Part shown: one piece after another, positions 6,359-17,800 of the stretch
Position numbering within the stretch: the first letter of the stretch is position 1
Layout: each line of letters begins with the position of its first letter
Source of the DNA: a virus
IMG/VR virus record: IMGVR_UViG_3300034073_001423
Span: 1 to 40,934 of that record
Reading direction: 5' to 3' (one strand)
DNA length: 40,934 nucleotides
Notes under the pieces: model-generated
What the model saw: the letters and a program-made list of their open reading frames with translations, nothing else
Databases searched by the model: none
Told to the model about the DNA's origin: nothing
Position numbers and translations under genes: made by a program

Positions 6359-9300
6359 ATGGCTAGGGAAGAACTCAAACTTGACGTATCTGTAGCGGGT
6401 ATAGAGCAAATTGAGAAACTTTCTGTTTCTCTTCGCAACCTTATAACATCAAGTGTGGGCATGACCCGCAGAACTCAGAATATGGACGCCGCACAGCGTG
6501 CTCTGAGTCAGGCTGTAGGTGTAACCAATAAGGGTCTTAACGAACATGCTAAGACGATTGGTCAGGTTAGAACCAATCAAAGAGCTCTTGGCAATGAACT
6601 CAATAATCTTAGAAATGCTATAAAGCAAACTGATGCTAGGATTAAAAGTCTCAACACCTCTTTTGCAGAGAAAGAAGCATTACGTCAGTTTAATAACCAG
6701 TTAAAAACAACTGAGCGTAATCTTGAGCGGATCAGACCACGGGCTTTAATTAGCGACCTTAGATCACTTTCTGTTCAGTTTAAGAAAGCCGGTAAAGATG
6801 CTCAGTTCGTAGGTCGAAGCCTTATTATTGGTTTGACAACACCAATAATGATGTTTGCTAATAGAGGCCTTGATGCTTTTAAGGCTTTTGATGCTGAACT
6901 TGTTCGTCTTAAGAAGATTCTTGGCGAAGCATTCCTTGGCAATGAACAAAAAGGCTTTATCGCTCTTCTTGATCAAGAAAGAGAAGGCTTAGAAAAACTA
7001 GGATACTCTCTAGAATCTGTAACATCTAGAATGGATGCCTTTAATCAGGTTACGTTCCAGATGAGCCAGAAATTTGGTGTTTCAAGAGATCTTGTAACCG
7101 CTGTTACAGCCGATTTTGCGGAACTTGGTATTGCATCGACTGATGTTCTTCTTGGCTTGGCAGATGTAACAAACCAATTATCTGTGCTGGGTAGCATGGA
7201 TATTTCTCAGTCTCAAGAACTTTTGCAGACCATGTTCTTGGGAACCATTAGATCAATGGATCTGATGGGTAGGGAATTCTCTAGCGCACTTGAGAAACAA
7301 GAGGTTGCATTAGAGGCAGCAACAAATCAGCTGTATCTGTTCAACGCTATTGAAAACAATACGGCTTTGTCATTCAGAGACATGGCTGAGTCAATTCCAG
7401 AAGCTTCTTCTGCTGCAACCATTTTTGGTTTGACCATGACCCAGACTGCAGCAATGCTTGCGCCTATGAAGGCTGCTGGTATTGACGTTAAGACTGCTGC
7501 TAATGGCTTAAAGGTTGCTTTGCAGAGGCTTGCTACTCCAACAGGAGTCTTGCAAGATACTATGGCTGGTTTAACTGCACGGGTCGGTGAATCTGGTGAA
7601 GAGTTAAGGGCGTATTTCGATGAAATTAGCGGTGTAGGCATTCACTCCATCCAATCTCTTGTTGATGCTACTAATCTATTAAGACAAGAAACTGATGACG
7701 AGGCGGTCATTAAGTTCTATGCTCAATTGTTTGAAAAGCGTCAAGCAACAAGAATGCTTACCTCGATAGACAGCCTTATTCAATTCCAGAAGGAATTAAA
7801 CAGCACTGCCATTCAGCCAACCGGCGAAACTTTGGCTAATATTCTTGAAGGTATTGCTGCTAAAGCCGGATTCGCCTCTCAAGGTTTAATGACGACTGTC
7901 AGAACCATTGAAGATTTCACTAATATCACGAAAGTAGCGAATGCTCAGGTTGGAGAATCTGTTGGTGGTGTTTCTGAAGCAGTAACTCAAGGTCAAATTG
8001 ACTCTGCTAAGAAAGCTCGTCAAATGTTCAGGGATTATGTCTCTGATGTTGAGAAGAATTCGGAAGAAGGAATTCAGGTCGTTGATCAACTTTCTTCTCA
8101 GGCCGGCAAGGCTCTACTTGTGGAACTTCTTGGTGCAGCAAATGCCCAGCAGTTGGCTCAAGAAGAGTTAGACATCGCTCTCGCTTCCACATCGAAGCAG
8201 ATTGATCGCATGCGTATTGCTTTCAAAAATATCGCTACGGATATTATTTCTTCAGCAGAGCCAGCGATCAGAGCGGTTTCTACTGCAGTCGTTAATGCTG
8301 CTGAAGCAATATCAAAACTACCTGCTGGCGTTAAACAATTAATGATTGTATTCGCTGGAGCAGTTGCTGCTATCGGTCCTCTCGTATTTATTTTTGGTCA
8401 AGTAAAACTTGCGGCCGGTGTTATGGGCGGTGTCTTGTTCAAGATGTTGCCTGGTGTGAATGCTTTAAGTGCTGAAACTTTGGCGGCGACACCCGGGCTT
8501 CTAAAGATGAAGAATGCAGTAACTCTGCAAGGTGATGCATTTACAACTTCTGCAAGCAGAATGCAAAGATTTATTGCAACTGTTTCAAGTGGTCGCGGTC
8601 CTATTGCAAGAATGGCTAGAGCCTATGGTGAGGCTACAGGTATTCTTTCTAAGCAATTTACTGCACCACAAGATGTTCTTGCAAGAGTAGGTATGACAAG
8701 TGCAGCAGGTGAGGCTGCTCTTAATACTCTTGATGCAAGGATGAATGAGATTGCCGCAAAGACAACTGGCATTCTAGCATCAGGAGGTGAAACTGCTGGA
8801 AACAATATTTTAGATGGAGCTCTTAAAGCAGCAGTCAGTCTAAAAGGTGATTCTGAGATTATACATAATAAAATTGTTTCTGCTGCGGCAGAAGCAAAAG
8901 CAATTTTACAATCAACTAAGATTAACCCAAGAGACTTAATACAAGGACCAATGGGGCCATTCCCGTCATCACCATTGCAACCAACACAGTCTTTAAGAGC
9001 AATTCCCAGTGTTGCTGCCGCTGGCGTTTTGGAATTGGCTGATGGTCCTTATCCATCTATGCCAATAAAGCAGATGGACGCTTTCACTCGATCTTTAGAT
9101 GCTGTCAGTGTTCAAACAAGAGGCTTGGCTAGTTCAATAACTGATCAGGTTATAACTAGAGAAGGAGTAATGGCCGAAATACAAAATAGAATGGCTAGGT
9201 CTGGCTTCTCACCAGCTGATCTTTCTGGGGTATCTATTAAAACAAGTCAATTCGGTGCATTCGAAGGTGCAGCAAAAGCCAGTGGTGAGTTTATATCTGA

Positions 9301-12300
9301 TGCTCAATTAAAAATGGCTAAGCAAGCAGCGGATATTCAAGGAGAGGTGCTTGCTCAGGCATATGGTGCTTTTGACCCCCTTGGTCAAGACACAAAATTT
9401 ATAAGATCTTTTAATGAAGTACAGTCAAAAATCGATGCTGCTGCAAGAATAACTGGCCCTCAAGACATAATTGGTAGAGAAGGTTTGATAGCTCCGACTG
9501 GTGGATTAGTCACTGCCGCTGGCGGAGCATTGCCGGGCTTGAAGAAAGGTATTGAAATACCTCAATTAGAAATTGTTAAAAAAGATCTTATTATACCAAC
9601 TAAAACAATAAGTACAGCAGAGGCTTTAGAAGGTGTAAAGAGAGATGTTACTTATAGGCCAAAGATGGCGCCTCAAGTTATGCCTGAAGTTAAAAAGGGT
9701 AGATTTGATTGGCTAAAGAATTTCTTTAAAAACCTCAGTCAGTCGTTTAAAAATTTCTTAAAATTGTTCCCGGGTAAATTACTAGAGGGCTTTAGAAAGC
9801 TTGGTTCTATTGTAAAAAGTTTTGGAAGCACGTTTGTTTTTATTGGTGCCTATCTTTCAAAGTTTGTTGTAGGTGGTCTTGGAGCAGTCATTAAAAAACT
9901 AATGCCTATCTCAAGGCTTATTAATATAATTAAAGTTGGATTTATAGGATTTACTTTTGCTGGATTAATAGCAGGTGTAGCATTATTGTTGCCATTTATT
10001 AAAGCAATTATTGACAATTTCTCTTTATTTAGAGAAAAGATTCAGCCCGGCGTAGACCGTCTAACTGCAACATTTAAGATTCTAAAAGAAATAGGTTCAG
10101 CACTTCTTAGTCCATTTAAAGATCTTTTCGCAGCCCTATCTGGAGGCTCTGAGGCTTCAGATAAAGTTGAAAAAGTAGCCAATATCTTTAATAAACTTTC
10201 GGGATTTGTATTTAGAGCATCTCTTAAGATTCAAGAATTTGTAGAAGAATATGTTGTTCCATTTATGAAAAAAGCATTTGGAGCCTTTATGACAATTGTC
10301 AATGGCTTTAAAAACATTGTAAAAGGCGCTATTGCAATGAAAAATGGGGTTGCTGGCGCTGGTAACCAAATGAAAGAAGGACTGAAAGCCGTTGGTATGG
10401 GCATCCTGCAATTCTTCTTGGGAACTTTGGCACCTGCTTTGATAAATGTCTTTGCTGCCATTGTAAAGGGAGCATTTAAAATTCTTTTGAAACTTGTTGA
10501 GAATTTACCGACAATTATTGCATACATGGTTCAAATTTTCTTAGAGCTGCTGCCTCATGCTTTGAAAGTATTTAGATTTATTGTCGTTAAAGGTCTAACA
10601 CTTCTTGCCCACCTTCCAGAAGGGATTGGTTTCATTCTTGATAAAGCAATAAATCTGTTTACAGATTTTGTAAGAATGACAATTGATGCTTTGGGTCCAA
10701 TTGCTCAGTTCTTTGCAAAAGTTTTTGGCGTAAATACTGTTTTATCTACATTTGATGCAGTTGGAGGGGCTTTATCTGCTATTGGTAGTGGAGCAACAAG
10801 TGCTGCTATGGCCGGTGTGAATGCTCTTGATGGAGCACTTGAATCCCTTGTTGAAACAGTTTCAGACATTGATACTGGCGGCATTGTTGATTTTGGTAAG
10901 GAATTAAGCGCAAAACTTGGTGATGCAATGGCCGGTGCTCCGGGTGCATTTGATAGTTTTGTCGATGCAGCCCGTGACGCAGCGACGAATGCCCTTGCTG
11001 GTTTTGTTCCTGAGCCGGTCGCTGATCGCCTTGCTAGCGAGATGAAAGATACCGTTGAAGAGGAACTTGGCGATGAAGAACTGTATGAGCCAACTATTGA
11101 TGCTGCCGGAGATGCCGGCGAGAGCGCCGGTGAGAATTTCGCAAACAAGTTTAATGATGCATTAAAGGATATTAGACAGAAATTTGTGGATCTTGTTGGT
11201 GATTATTTGTCTAACGAAATCTCTGACGCTTCAGATAAATTGATAGATGCTCTAGAGAATCAGAGAGACGCCGCTCTCAAGGTCTTTGATGATCAAATTT
11301 CTGTGATCGACAAATTGTCTCAAGCAGAAGAAGCCTTGATGCGGGAAAGAGAATACATCGCCAATAGACGCAAACTTCTGGATGAGAGGGAACTTAATAG
11401 ACAGAACTATGTAAGAAATAGGGCTTTGGCTATTTATGAGGGCCGTATTGATGATGCTCGTATGCTTGATCTGGAAGAGCAGAAGAGCAGTAAAGAAAGT
11501 GCGGAATCAATTAGTGATCTTGAAAACAAGAGGAATCAAGATCTCAGAAAAGAAAATCTTGAATTCCTCAAGAATCAGATTAAGGAAGCGAAACAAGAAG
11601 CCGATGAATTCTTTAAGGCTCAAATTGAAGCATTCAAAGAAGCCTCTAAGGAGATAACAAAGTTTGCTCCTCAAACAATAGAAGACTATGAACAGCAGTT
11701 GAATCAACTGACTTCTTTGGCAACCGAATTCGCTCAGAAGAATGGTGAGCAGTTTGCTACAACTTTTGAAAACATGCAGCAAAAGATTGAGCAAGATATG
11801 CCAAATAAGGCTGTTACACCTTTTGCTTTCCAACTTGATGCTCTTGTTGCTGTTGCTGCAGAAAAGTATGGTTTGCTTGATGAAAATGTTGGTGTTCTTG
11901 GTGCAACTCTATCGATGCTTCAGGGTATTGAAGATAGAGTTGTTGCTAACACCGGAATTAATTCTGCATTTGAAAGCCTAACTGGCGGTCTTGAAACTTC
12001 TGCTAATGACACTTCTTCTCTCATCCAGACCGCTATGGCTGGAACACTGACTGGTTGGGAAACCTTAATCAGTGAAAATACTTTGATTTCAAGTAACTTT
12101 GATGAACTTTTAAGAGTTTTAGAAGAAGATATTATTAGCATTGGTCTTGATGATATCAACGATATTATTGAGGAAAAAGATCCTGCCCAGACACTGCTTG
12201 ATGCAATTACTAATGCTCAAGAAGAAATCCTTCGTGAGTGGAGAGGTACCGTTGGTCACATAACTTCGGCTGTTGATCCTTTGGCCAACATGATGGACCC

Positions 12301-13153
12301 AATGATTGCCAATATTCTGGAAGCACAGATGGCTATTGATGAACTTGGAAATGCTGCTACAAATGCTGGTGCGGCTGTCAGTAATGCTGTTGGGGCAGTG
12401 ACCCCGGGGGGAACGCCTCCCGGCACAACAACTCCCGGTGGAGGAGGGGCTGGGGTAGGCCAAGCGGCTCGTAGACCGCCAGCGACATTGGCTCTTGACG
12501 AAATCGACGCTGTACGAAATTGGGTAAGAGTCAACATGGCCGGGTTTAGCCAAGGTGTAAAGAATAAGATTATTGACGCGATTGTTTCTATTGAATCAAA
12601 CTTCCAGACGAATAGGGATTCTAATCTAAGAAGAGTCATTTATTCTGAAGTCCTAGCGGGTATCCCTGAGCAACTTGTAAAGGGTCAGCTTGGAGTTTAT
12701 ATGAGTAGGATGTATCCATCTATTACCCCATCGACTGCAGGTGGTGGTTCTGTCGGTGGACCTCTAAGGCTCGCAAATGGCGGATATGTGAGAAAGTTTG
12801 GTGTTGGTGGATACAACGTTCCCGGTTTCGGTAATCAAAGCATTCCGGCCCTACTGCACGGTGGTGAGTTTGTCATGAACTCTAAGGCGGTTTCAAGGAT
12901 TGGGATGGCGACCCTTCAGGCAATGAACGATATGCGCTTTAAGTCCCCTGGCAGAATGGGTCAGAATCAAAGCGTTACTACAATAAATAAGACTGAGAAC
13001 ATCAACATCTATGTTGATACGTTTATCGGTGAAGATAAATGGTTTAATGAAATGATGGATCAGTACAATGTTAAGATGAGACCCATTAATGATAAGAAGC
13101 GAGGCGCAGAGGTAAGAATCTTTGATTCGTACTCAAACAGGGCAGGTAGATAA
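6359..13153 (+). CDS. Tail tape measure protein
   Basis: This 2,264-residue protein is the longest in the window and sits directly after the assembly chaperone pair. An N-terminal coiled coil is followed by the TMP core (QKFGVSRDLVTAVTADFAELGIAS, about residues 240-265). Hydrophobic, probably membrane-active segments occur near 650-690, 1190-1225 and 1370-1460. A long charged coiled coil spans about 1,620-1,770. A Gly/Pro/Thr linker near 2,012-2,040 leads to the C-terminal motif FGNQSIPALLHGGEFVMN, typical of tape measure C termini. The protein sets tail length, is ejected with the DNA and may form a pore. Using the usual approximate 0.15 nm per residue, the tail would be about 340 nm. Confidence 0.9.
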   Translation: MAREELKLDVSVAGIEQIEKLSVSLRNLITSSVGMTRRTQNMDAAQRALSQAVGVTNKGLNEHAKTIGQVRTNQRALGNELNNLRNAIKQTDARIKSLNTSFAEKEALRQFNNQLKTTERNLERIRPRALISDLRSLSVQFKKAGKDAQFVGRSLIIGLTTPIMMFANRGLDAFKAFDAELVRLKKILGEAFLGNEQKGFIALLDQEREGLEKLGYSLESVTSRMDAFNQVTFQMSQKFGVSRDLVTAVTADFAELGIASTDVLLGLADVTNQLSVLGSMDISQSQELLQTMFLGTIRSMDLMGREFSSALEKQEVALEAATNQLYLFNAIENNTALSFRDMAESIPEASSAATIFGLTMTQTAAMLAPMKAAGIDVKTAANGLKVALQRLATPTGVLQDTMAGLTARVGESGEELRAYFDEISGVGIHSIQSLVDATNLLRQETDDEAVIKFYAQLFEKRQATRMLTSIDSLIQFQKELNSTAIQPTGETLANILEGIAAKAGFASQGLMTTVRTIEDFTNITKVANAQVGESVGGVSEAVTQGQIDSAKKARQMFRDYVSDVEKNSEEGIQVVDQLSSQAGKALLVELLGAANAQQLAQEELDIALASTSKQIDRMRIAFKNIATDIISSAEPAIRAVSTAVVNAAEAISKLPAGVKQLMIVFAGAVAAIGPLVFIFGQVKLAAGVMGGVLFKMLPGVNALSAETLAATPGLLKMKNAVTLQGDAFTTSASRMQRFIATVSSGRGPIARMARAYGEATGILSKQFTAPQDVLARVGMTSAAGEAALNTLDARMNEIAAKTTGILASGGETAGNNILDGALKAAVSLKGDSEIIHNKIVSAAAEAKAILQSTKINPRDLIQGPMGPFPSSPLQPTQSLRAIPSVAAAGVLELADGPYPSMPIKQMDAFTRSLDAVSVQTRGLASSITDQVITREGVMAEIQNRMARSGFSPADLSGVSIKTSQFGAFEGAAKASGEFISDAQLKMAKQAADIQGEVLAQAYGAFDPLGQDTKFIRSFNEVQSKIDAAARITGPQDIIGREGLIAPTGGLVTAAGGALPGLKKGIEIPQLEIVKKDLIIPTKTISTAEALEGVKRDVTYRPKMAPQVMPEVKKGRFDWLKNFFKNLSQSFKNFLKLFPGKLLEGFRKLGSIVKSFGSTFVFIGAYLSKFVVGGLGAVIKKLMPISRLINIIKVGFIGFTFAGLIAGVALLLPFIKAIIDNFSLFREKIQPGVDRLTATFKILKEIGSALLSPFKDLFAALSGGSEASDKVEKVANIFNKLSGFVFRASLKIQEFVEEYVVPFMKKAFGAFMTIVNGFKNIVKGAIAMKNGVAGAGNQMKEGLKAVGMGILQFFLGTLAPALINVFAAIVKGAFKILLKLVENLPTIIAYMVQIFLELLPHALKVFRFIVVKGLTLLAHLPEGIGFILDKAINLFTDFVRMTIDALGPIAQFFAKVFGVNTVLSTFDAVGGALSAIGSGATSAAMAGVNALDGALESLVETVSDIDTGGIVDFGKELSAKLGDAMAGAPGAFDSFVDAARDAATNALAGFVPEPVADRLASEMKDTVEEELGDEELYEPTIDAAGDAGESAGENFANKFNDALKDIRQKFVDLVGDYLSNEISDASDKLIDALENQRDAALKVFDDQISVIDKLSQAEEALMREREYIANRRKLLDERELNRQNYVRNRALAIYEGRIDDARMLDLEEQKSSKESAESISDLENKRNQDLRKENLEFLKNQIKEAKQEADEFFKAQIEAFKEASKEITKFAPQTIEDYEQQLNQLTSLATEFAQKNGEQFATTFENMQQKIEQDMPNKAVTPFAFQLDALVAVAAEKYGLLDENVGVLGATLSMLQGIEDRVVANTGINSAFESLTGGLETSANDTSSLIQTAMAGTLTGWETLISENTLISSNFDELLRVLEEDIISIGLDDINDIIEEKDPAQTLLDAITNAQEEILREWRGTVGHITSAVDPLANMMDPMIANILEAQMAIDELGNAATNAGAAVSNAVGAVTPGGTPPGTTTPGGGGAGVGQAARRPPATLALDEIDAVRNWVRVNMAGFSQGVKNKIIDAIVSIESNFQTNRDSNLRRVIYSEVLAGIPEQLVKGQLGVYMSRMYPSITPSTAGGGSVGGPLRLANGGYVRKFGVGGYNVPGFGNQSIPALLHGGEFVMNSKAVSRIGMATLQAMNDMRFKSPGRMGQNQSVTTINKTENINIYVDTFIGEDKWFNEMMDQYNVKMRPINDKKRGAEVRIFDSYSNRAGR

Positions 13154-13572
13154 TGCCGGCAATACAGAATCAACAAACCGCTCTGGCTGTATTTGTATCT
13201 ATTAATGGTACAGAAATAACTAATCATGGTAGAACTGCTTCTATTACTGAGAATATAAATGTTTCTGATATTGAAACATCGGCTGGTCGTGTCAAAAGAT
13301 TCTATAGACCAAACAAAAAAAGCCTTTCTCTTTCTTTTACATATCTTCCTAATACAGAAGAAAAAACTGCTGACGGTCGTGTAGGTCGAGACTTTCTTGA
13401 AAACCTTGCCAATAATTCACCAAGAGCTTTAATTAGTTACAAGGATGTGCCAACCGGCTCAAACAAAGTCTTTTATGGTTTTATCTCTAATTACACAGAA
13501 GAAATTGTAAGAAGGGATCTACCGACACAGTGTACATATTATAATGTAAACTTAACTATTGAGGAAGAATAA
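13153..13572 (+). CDS. Small distal tail protein, paralogue of the C-terminal domain of the next gene
   Basis: This is a 139-residue beta-rich protein that starts on the TAATG overlap with the tape measure gene. Its whole length matches the last ~135 residues of the next gene in order: ING-EIT-HGRT-SITENINVSDIE, RVKRFYRP-KKSLSLSFTYLP, KTADGRVGRDFL, then NYTEEIVRRDLPT and a final 'EEE/LEEV'. A distal tail (Dit) or tail-tip role is inferred from position after the tape measure. The stand-alone copy may be the ancestral ring protein. Confidence 0.55.
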   Translation: MPAIQNQQTALAVFVSINGTEITNHGRTASITENINVSDIETSAGRVKRFYRPNKKSLSLSFTYLPNTEEKTADGRVGRDFLENLANNSPRALISYKDVPTGSNKVFYGFISNYTEEIVRRDLPTQCTYYNVNLTIEEE

Positions 13573-14876
13573 TGGGAGCATGGAGTGAACCTACATATTC
13601 ATTAACACTTGATGTTACTGGTATTAGATTCTATGGATCTGATGCCAGAATTATTCTGGCCGAAGCGGCTCTATCCATAGAGTCAAATGTCCAAATTCTC
13701 AGTTCTGAAATACTTAAGCCTCAGATTACAATATCTGGTGAAGTTGATGTCTCCGTAACCACGTTTAAAACGGCTAAGGCTGCAGCATCCATTGATGGCG
13801 GTTCCGTTGCGGTAACTGTCGGTACAGAAATTGTTAAAGCACTTATCGCGCCCAGTGCTTCTGTTTCACTTTCTGTCTCTGGCACAAAGATTGCTTTCGC
13901 TTCTTCAACCAACTCTGTTGAATCCGATACAACAGCTACTGCAATAGAAATTCTCCTCGGTACAACCTCTGTAAGTGGAGAATCTAATTTAACTGCGACA
14001 GCACTTGAAATTGCTTTTGCATCTTCAAGTATTGATGTTGAATCTAATTCAACAACAACCGCTCTTGAAATACTCTTTGCAAGTTCTACCTCCAGTATTG
14101 AGTCTCAAGTAACAACATCTGCTCTTGAAATTCTTTTTGCATCTACAAGCATTGAGTCAAACTCTGATTTACAGGCAACTTCATACAAGTTCGCTTTTAG
14201 CCAATCTGAGGTATCTGGTGAACTAGTAGCATCAATTACTGCATATGAAATACTGTTTGCTTCGATTGATATTCAAAGCGAAGCTAATGTGCAGACAAGA
14301 GCAATAGAGATTCTGTTTGCAAACACACAGGTTTCTGGTCTTGTCATAAATGTTACTGTCGGTAAGGAAATTCTATTTATTAATCCACAACCGACTGGTG
14401 CTGCAACTGTTCTAAATGTTAGTGCTATAAGATTTAGTAACAACATAGTAGAAGATACACAGAACATTAGACCTCTGCTTATTATTGACAATAAGCCAAT
14501 TACTGAACACAATCGAGGAACCACTGTTACTGTCAATCAATCATTTATTGAAAGCCAAAACTGGCGGGCTAAAAGAAGTCGATACTACAAAACGGGTTCG
14601 CCCAGAAAGTCTTTTTCTATCAACTGGTCAAACCTTCCAAGTGCAAGAACTCAAACCGCTGATACAAAATTTGGTAGAGATGCTATAAGGGAAATTGCTG
14701 CCGATCCTGATATTCATGTATTGAAGTTTTTAGATATTGATTCTGATGGCACGACTCCATACACAGAGACAGAGTATAATGTAATAGTAAAGAATTACTC
14801 AGAGAACCTTATCCGTAGAGATGTTGACACAGATTTATACTTGTGGGATTGTTCGCTAGAGTTGGAGGAAGTGTAG
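13572..14876 (+). CDS. Distal tail protein built from tandem 20-residue beta repeats plus a ring domain
   Basis: This is a 434-residue protein. Residues 44-284 consist of about twelve consecutive 20-residue units of the form ALEILFASSS-I-ESN-TTT. The spacing is nearly perfect; one unit has 21 residues. The C-terminal ~140 residues duplicate the preceding 139-residue protein. The likely architecture is a long repetitive beta stalk or solenoid attached to a tail-ring domain. No known named family is recognised for the repeat. It could be a minor tail protein that decorates the tip, or a length-variable spacer. Confidence 0.6.
   Translation: MGAWSEPTYSLTLDVTGIRFYGSDARIILAEAALSIESNVQILSSEILKPQITISGEVDVSVTTFKTAKAAASIDGGSVAVTVGTEIVKALIAPSASVSLSVSGTKIAFASSTNSVESDTTATAIEILLGTTSVSGESNLTATALEIAFASSSIDVESNSTTTALEILFASSTSSIESQVTTSALEILFASTSIESNSDLQATSYKFAFSQSEVSGELVASITAYEILFASIDIQSEANVQTRAIEILFANTQVSGLVINVTVGKEILFINPQPTGAATVLNVSAIRFSNNIVEDTQNIRPLLIIDNKPITEHNRGTTVTVNQSFIESQNWRAKRSRYYKTGSPRKSFSINWSNLPSARTQTADTKFGRDAIREIAADPDIHVLKFLDIDSDGTTPYTETEYNVIVKNYSENLIRRDVDTDLYLWDCSLELEEV
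13701..14424 (+). repeat. Twelve tandem ~60-bp units encoding 20-residue repeats
   Basis: Coding repeats with a period of 60 bp, diverged at the DNA level but regular at the protein level. The most alike units lie at about 14000-14180 (GCTCTTGAAATTCTTTTTGC-like openings). This indicates old internal duplication followed by selection on the protein. Confidence 0.8.
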
Positions 14877-17800
14877 TTGATAACAAAAGACATTTACGGC
14901 AAAACTCTTAGCAATACTTTTAATTCAAAGATCGTTGCTCCAGCCCAATTCTTAAAGCCAAAGGTGCTTATTGACTGGCTCGATAGTAGACATTTAAGCA
15001 ATGTATCTGTTACCACTAACGACTCTCATGCCTCTTCTGCAGAGGGTTCTATCGGGTATTTTTTTGCACCAAAGCAAACTGTGAATGGTATTGAACGTCA
15101 ATCTTACACTTGGGGCGTTGCCGGCGCAAAAGATATTAATGGTAAAACCATTCGAGCTGATGGCAATTGGTATGCGATGCCTTCGAATAATGATGAGAAT
15201 TATGAATACGGGTGGTGGTCAGGATCTATCTCCCAGAACACTCCACATCCAACTTATGGAGATTATCAATTTACGACACCACCTAGTGTAACTATTCAAT
15301 TCGATGCAAGAAAATGCAATTTAATCAGAGTTGTTACATCTGAATTCTATGGACAAATAGGAACTTATGAAATAAGAGTTTTAAGCTCCGACCCTGGTAT
15401 GCCTAATCCTCTATACGCTGAGGTTTCATCTATAGCTGACGGTTCCTACTTCAGGGATCATTTTTTACCAGATACTCTAGGTCACGATACGATATATAGT
15501 GTTCAAGTTATTGTATATACAACAAAGAATCCTCAAGATTATGCCAGATTGCAAGAAGTTAACATCTTGTATCAAGAGGACATCTCTGATTATGTTGTTG
15601 ATATGTCAACAAATAAGACTAGAGATTTGCATGAGACAAGTCTTCCAATAGCCGGAAGTAGTTCTGGTTCTGTAAATATAACTTTAGATAATACTGAAAA
15701 GAAATTTAATATTCTAGGAAGCAGTTCGGAATATGGTCAGTACATGAAAAAAGATCTTAAGTTATATGTTTCGACTGGGTGGCAGATTAGTAAGAGTAAC
15801 GATCAATATATTACTGGCCATTTAAGAAACTCCATTTCATCAAGTGACACGACTATTTCATTAACGAACACTGATGGTTTTCCAAGCGGTGGTTCGGGTG
15901 ATGAGTTTGTTATTACAGTAGATCCTAATTCTAGGTACAAAGAACATATTCTTGTTTCTTCAAAAGCAAACACTTATGATTTAAATGTTTTGCAAAGAGG
16001 TTATGCTAACACTATTGCAAGATCTCATAACACCAATGTTGAAGTTCAGTTTGATACTTTTGAATATCCTGAATATCTTGAGGCTTACGTTGATGAATGG
16101 CAATCAACGAGTTCTGCAATGACAGTCACCTTGTCTGCAATGGACTGGACAAAGTTTATGTCAGAAAGGATTGTCTCAAAGGGATTCTTTTTGGAAAAGG
16201 CTACGGTTTCTGATGCGACAGAGAACTTGCTTATGCTTTCTAATTTTCCAAAAGCAAATATCGATAGTTTAAATCTATTTAAAACCACTGCTGTCAAAAA
16301 TGGCGGGGTTGTTCATTTTGACTTTAATGAAAGCACAAGGGATCGTGCTGGTAATGAGATAACGGTTTCCAATGGATTAAGGGCAAGATTTTTTGCCATG
16401 CCTCTTAATGCTTTAGATAAAGTTAAAGATATTACGGCAGATGCTCTTGATAGGCAGTTGACAGAGTTAGAAAAGGCTTTAGGCCAATCATCATTCGTTT
16501 CTCCTAGCTTTGTTGCTAATACGTTGGATATCAATCTAGACAACACTTATGCCTTAGATTTATATGATTTTACATTTACTGATACTGCTAGTGATAGTAT
16601 TGGAACTTATTATAATGGTGTGATTGATGGTTTTTATATTCCAATCGAATCAGGTCTTATTAGGTTGTCGTTTGGGATAACGCATGGTGGTATTCGTGTG
16701 TACGTTGATGACAATCTTGTCCTTAATGAGTGGAGAAATCATGTAACAAACCCCAATACGCCAATAACTTTACAGACTGATTACATGGACATGACTGCTG
16801 GTCGTCCATACAAATTAAGAATCGAGATATTCTACACCACAAGCTTTGTTGTAGGAGAAAACTTAACATTGTATATGGAATATCAAAAACAGGGCGGTTC
16901 TCTTTCTGATGTTCTAAGTGAAGACTGTAAAACAATTTGTGTTCTTGACAAGATTGGATCAAGAGATGCTTCGTATGAAGAATTAACTTCTGGGTCACCT
17001 ACACCAGATAGGAATAGGCAGAGTAATAGTGCGCTATATCTTGGCGGTGGAGATATTGGTCTTGAAGGAGGACTTGTATCTTCAACTGAAAACAACTCTA
17101 TCCTGCTGGGTTCAGGCAAATATATACGACTTCCTTACGATTTATCTTGGGATCTTCAAAGCTCATCTTCAAATAATTATACGGGAGAATGGGCGTTTGA
17201 ATTATTTATTAAACCGGTTTCAGCATTTAGCGGTGACGGGGAGTATTTAAGCACTTGGTCTAATTCTTCTCCATCTTCTGGTTTCGAGTTCTTTAACACA
17301 TCGTCTGGTAATGGTTTTAAGATTGTAACCTCATCTGGAGTAGAAACTGTTTCTTCGAATACCGCCTTATCAACATCTAGCTGGTCCCATGTTGTAGCGA
17401 CATTTGACGGTCAAGATCTTTCTTACTTTGTCAATGGTGAACTAAAACAAACAAGAACTCTTTCTGGCTCAGTATCGTCTTGGAGTAATCTAGACTTAAC
17501 ATTTGGTGGTAGAGGTTCAGGTTTTGTTGCTTTAACTGGAGAATCAGTTCCTTCTACTATCAGAGATATTTATTTTGATCAGTTCATAATTTATAATAGA
17601 AATCTTTCTTCAAAAAATGTTGCTGATAGATACACGGAGACACAAATGCAGCCTTTGACAGTGTATCCGTTCTTGTATGGCAACGAGATGTCGGTTAGAG
17701 AAATTATTGATCAAATTACTTTAGCGGATTTAGGAAGATTTTATATTGATGAGACTAATAAAGCTCGATACGAACATTACTTTAGATTCTACGAGCCAAC

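Noticed and set aside
10705-11148. Long open frame on the - strand inside the tape measure gene, and several similar ones (for example 12119-12639)
   Set aside because: They are antisense shadows of a strongly coding, repeat-like gene, have no ribosome-binding site, and give Ser/Ala- or Arg-rich low-complexity products.
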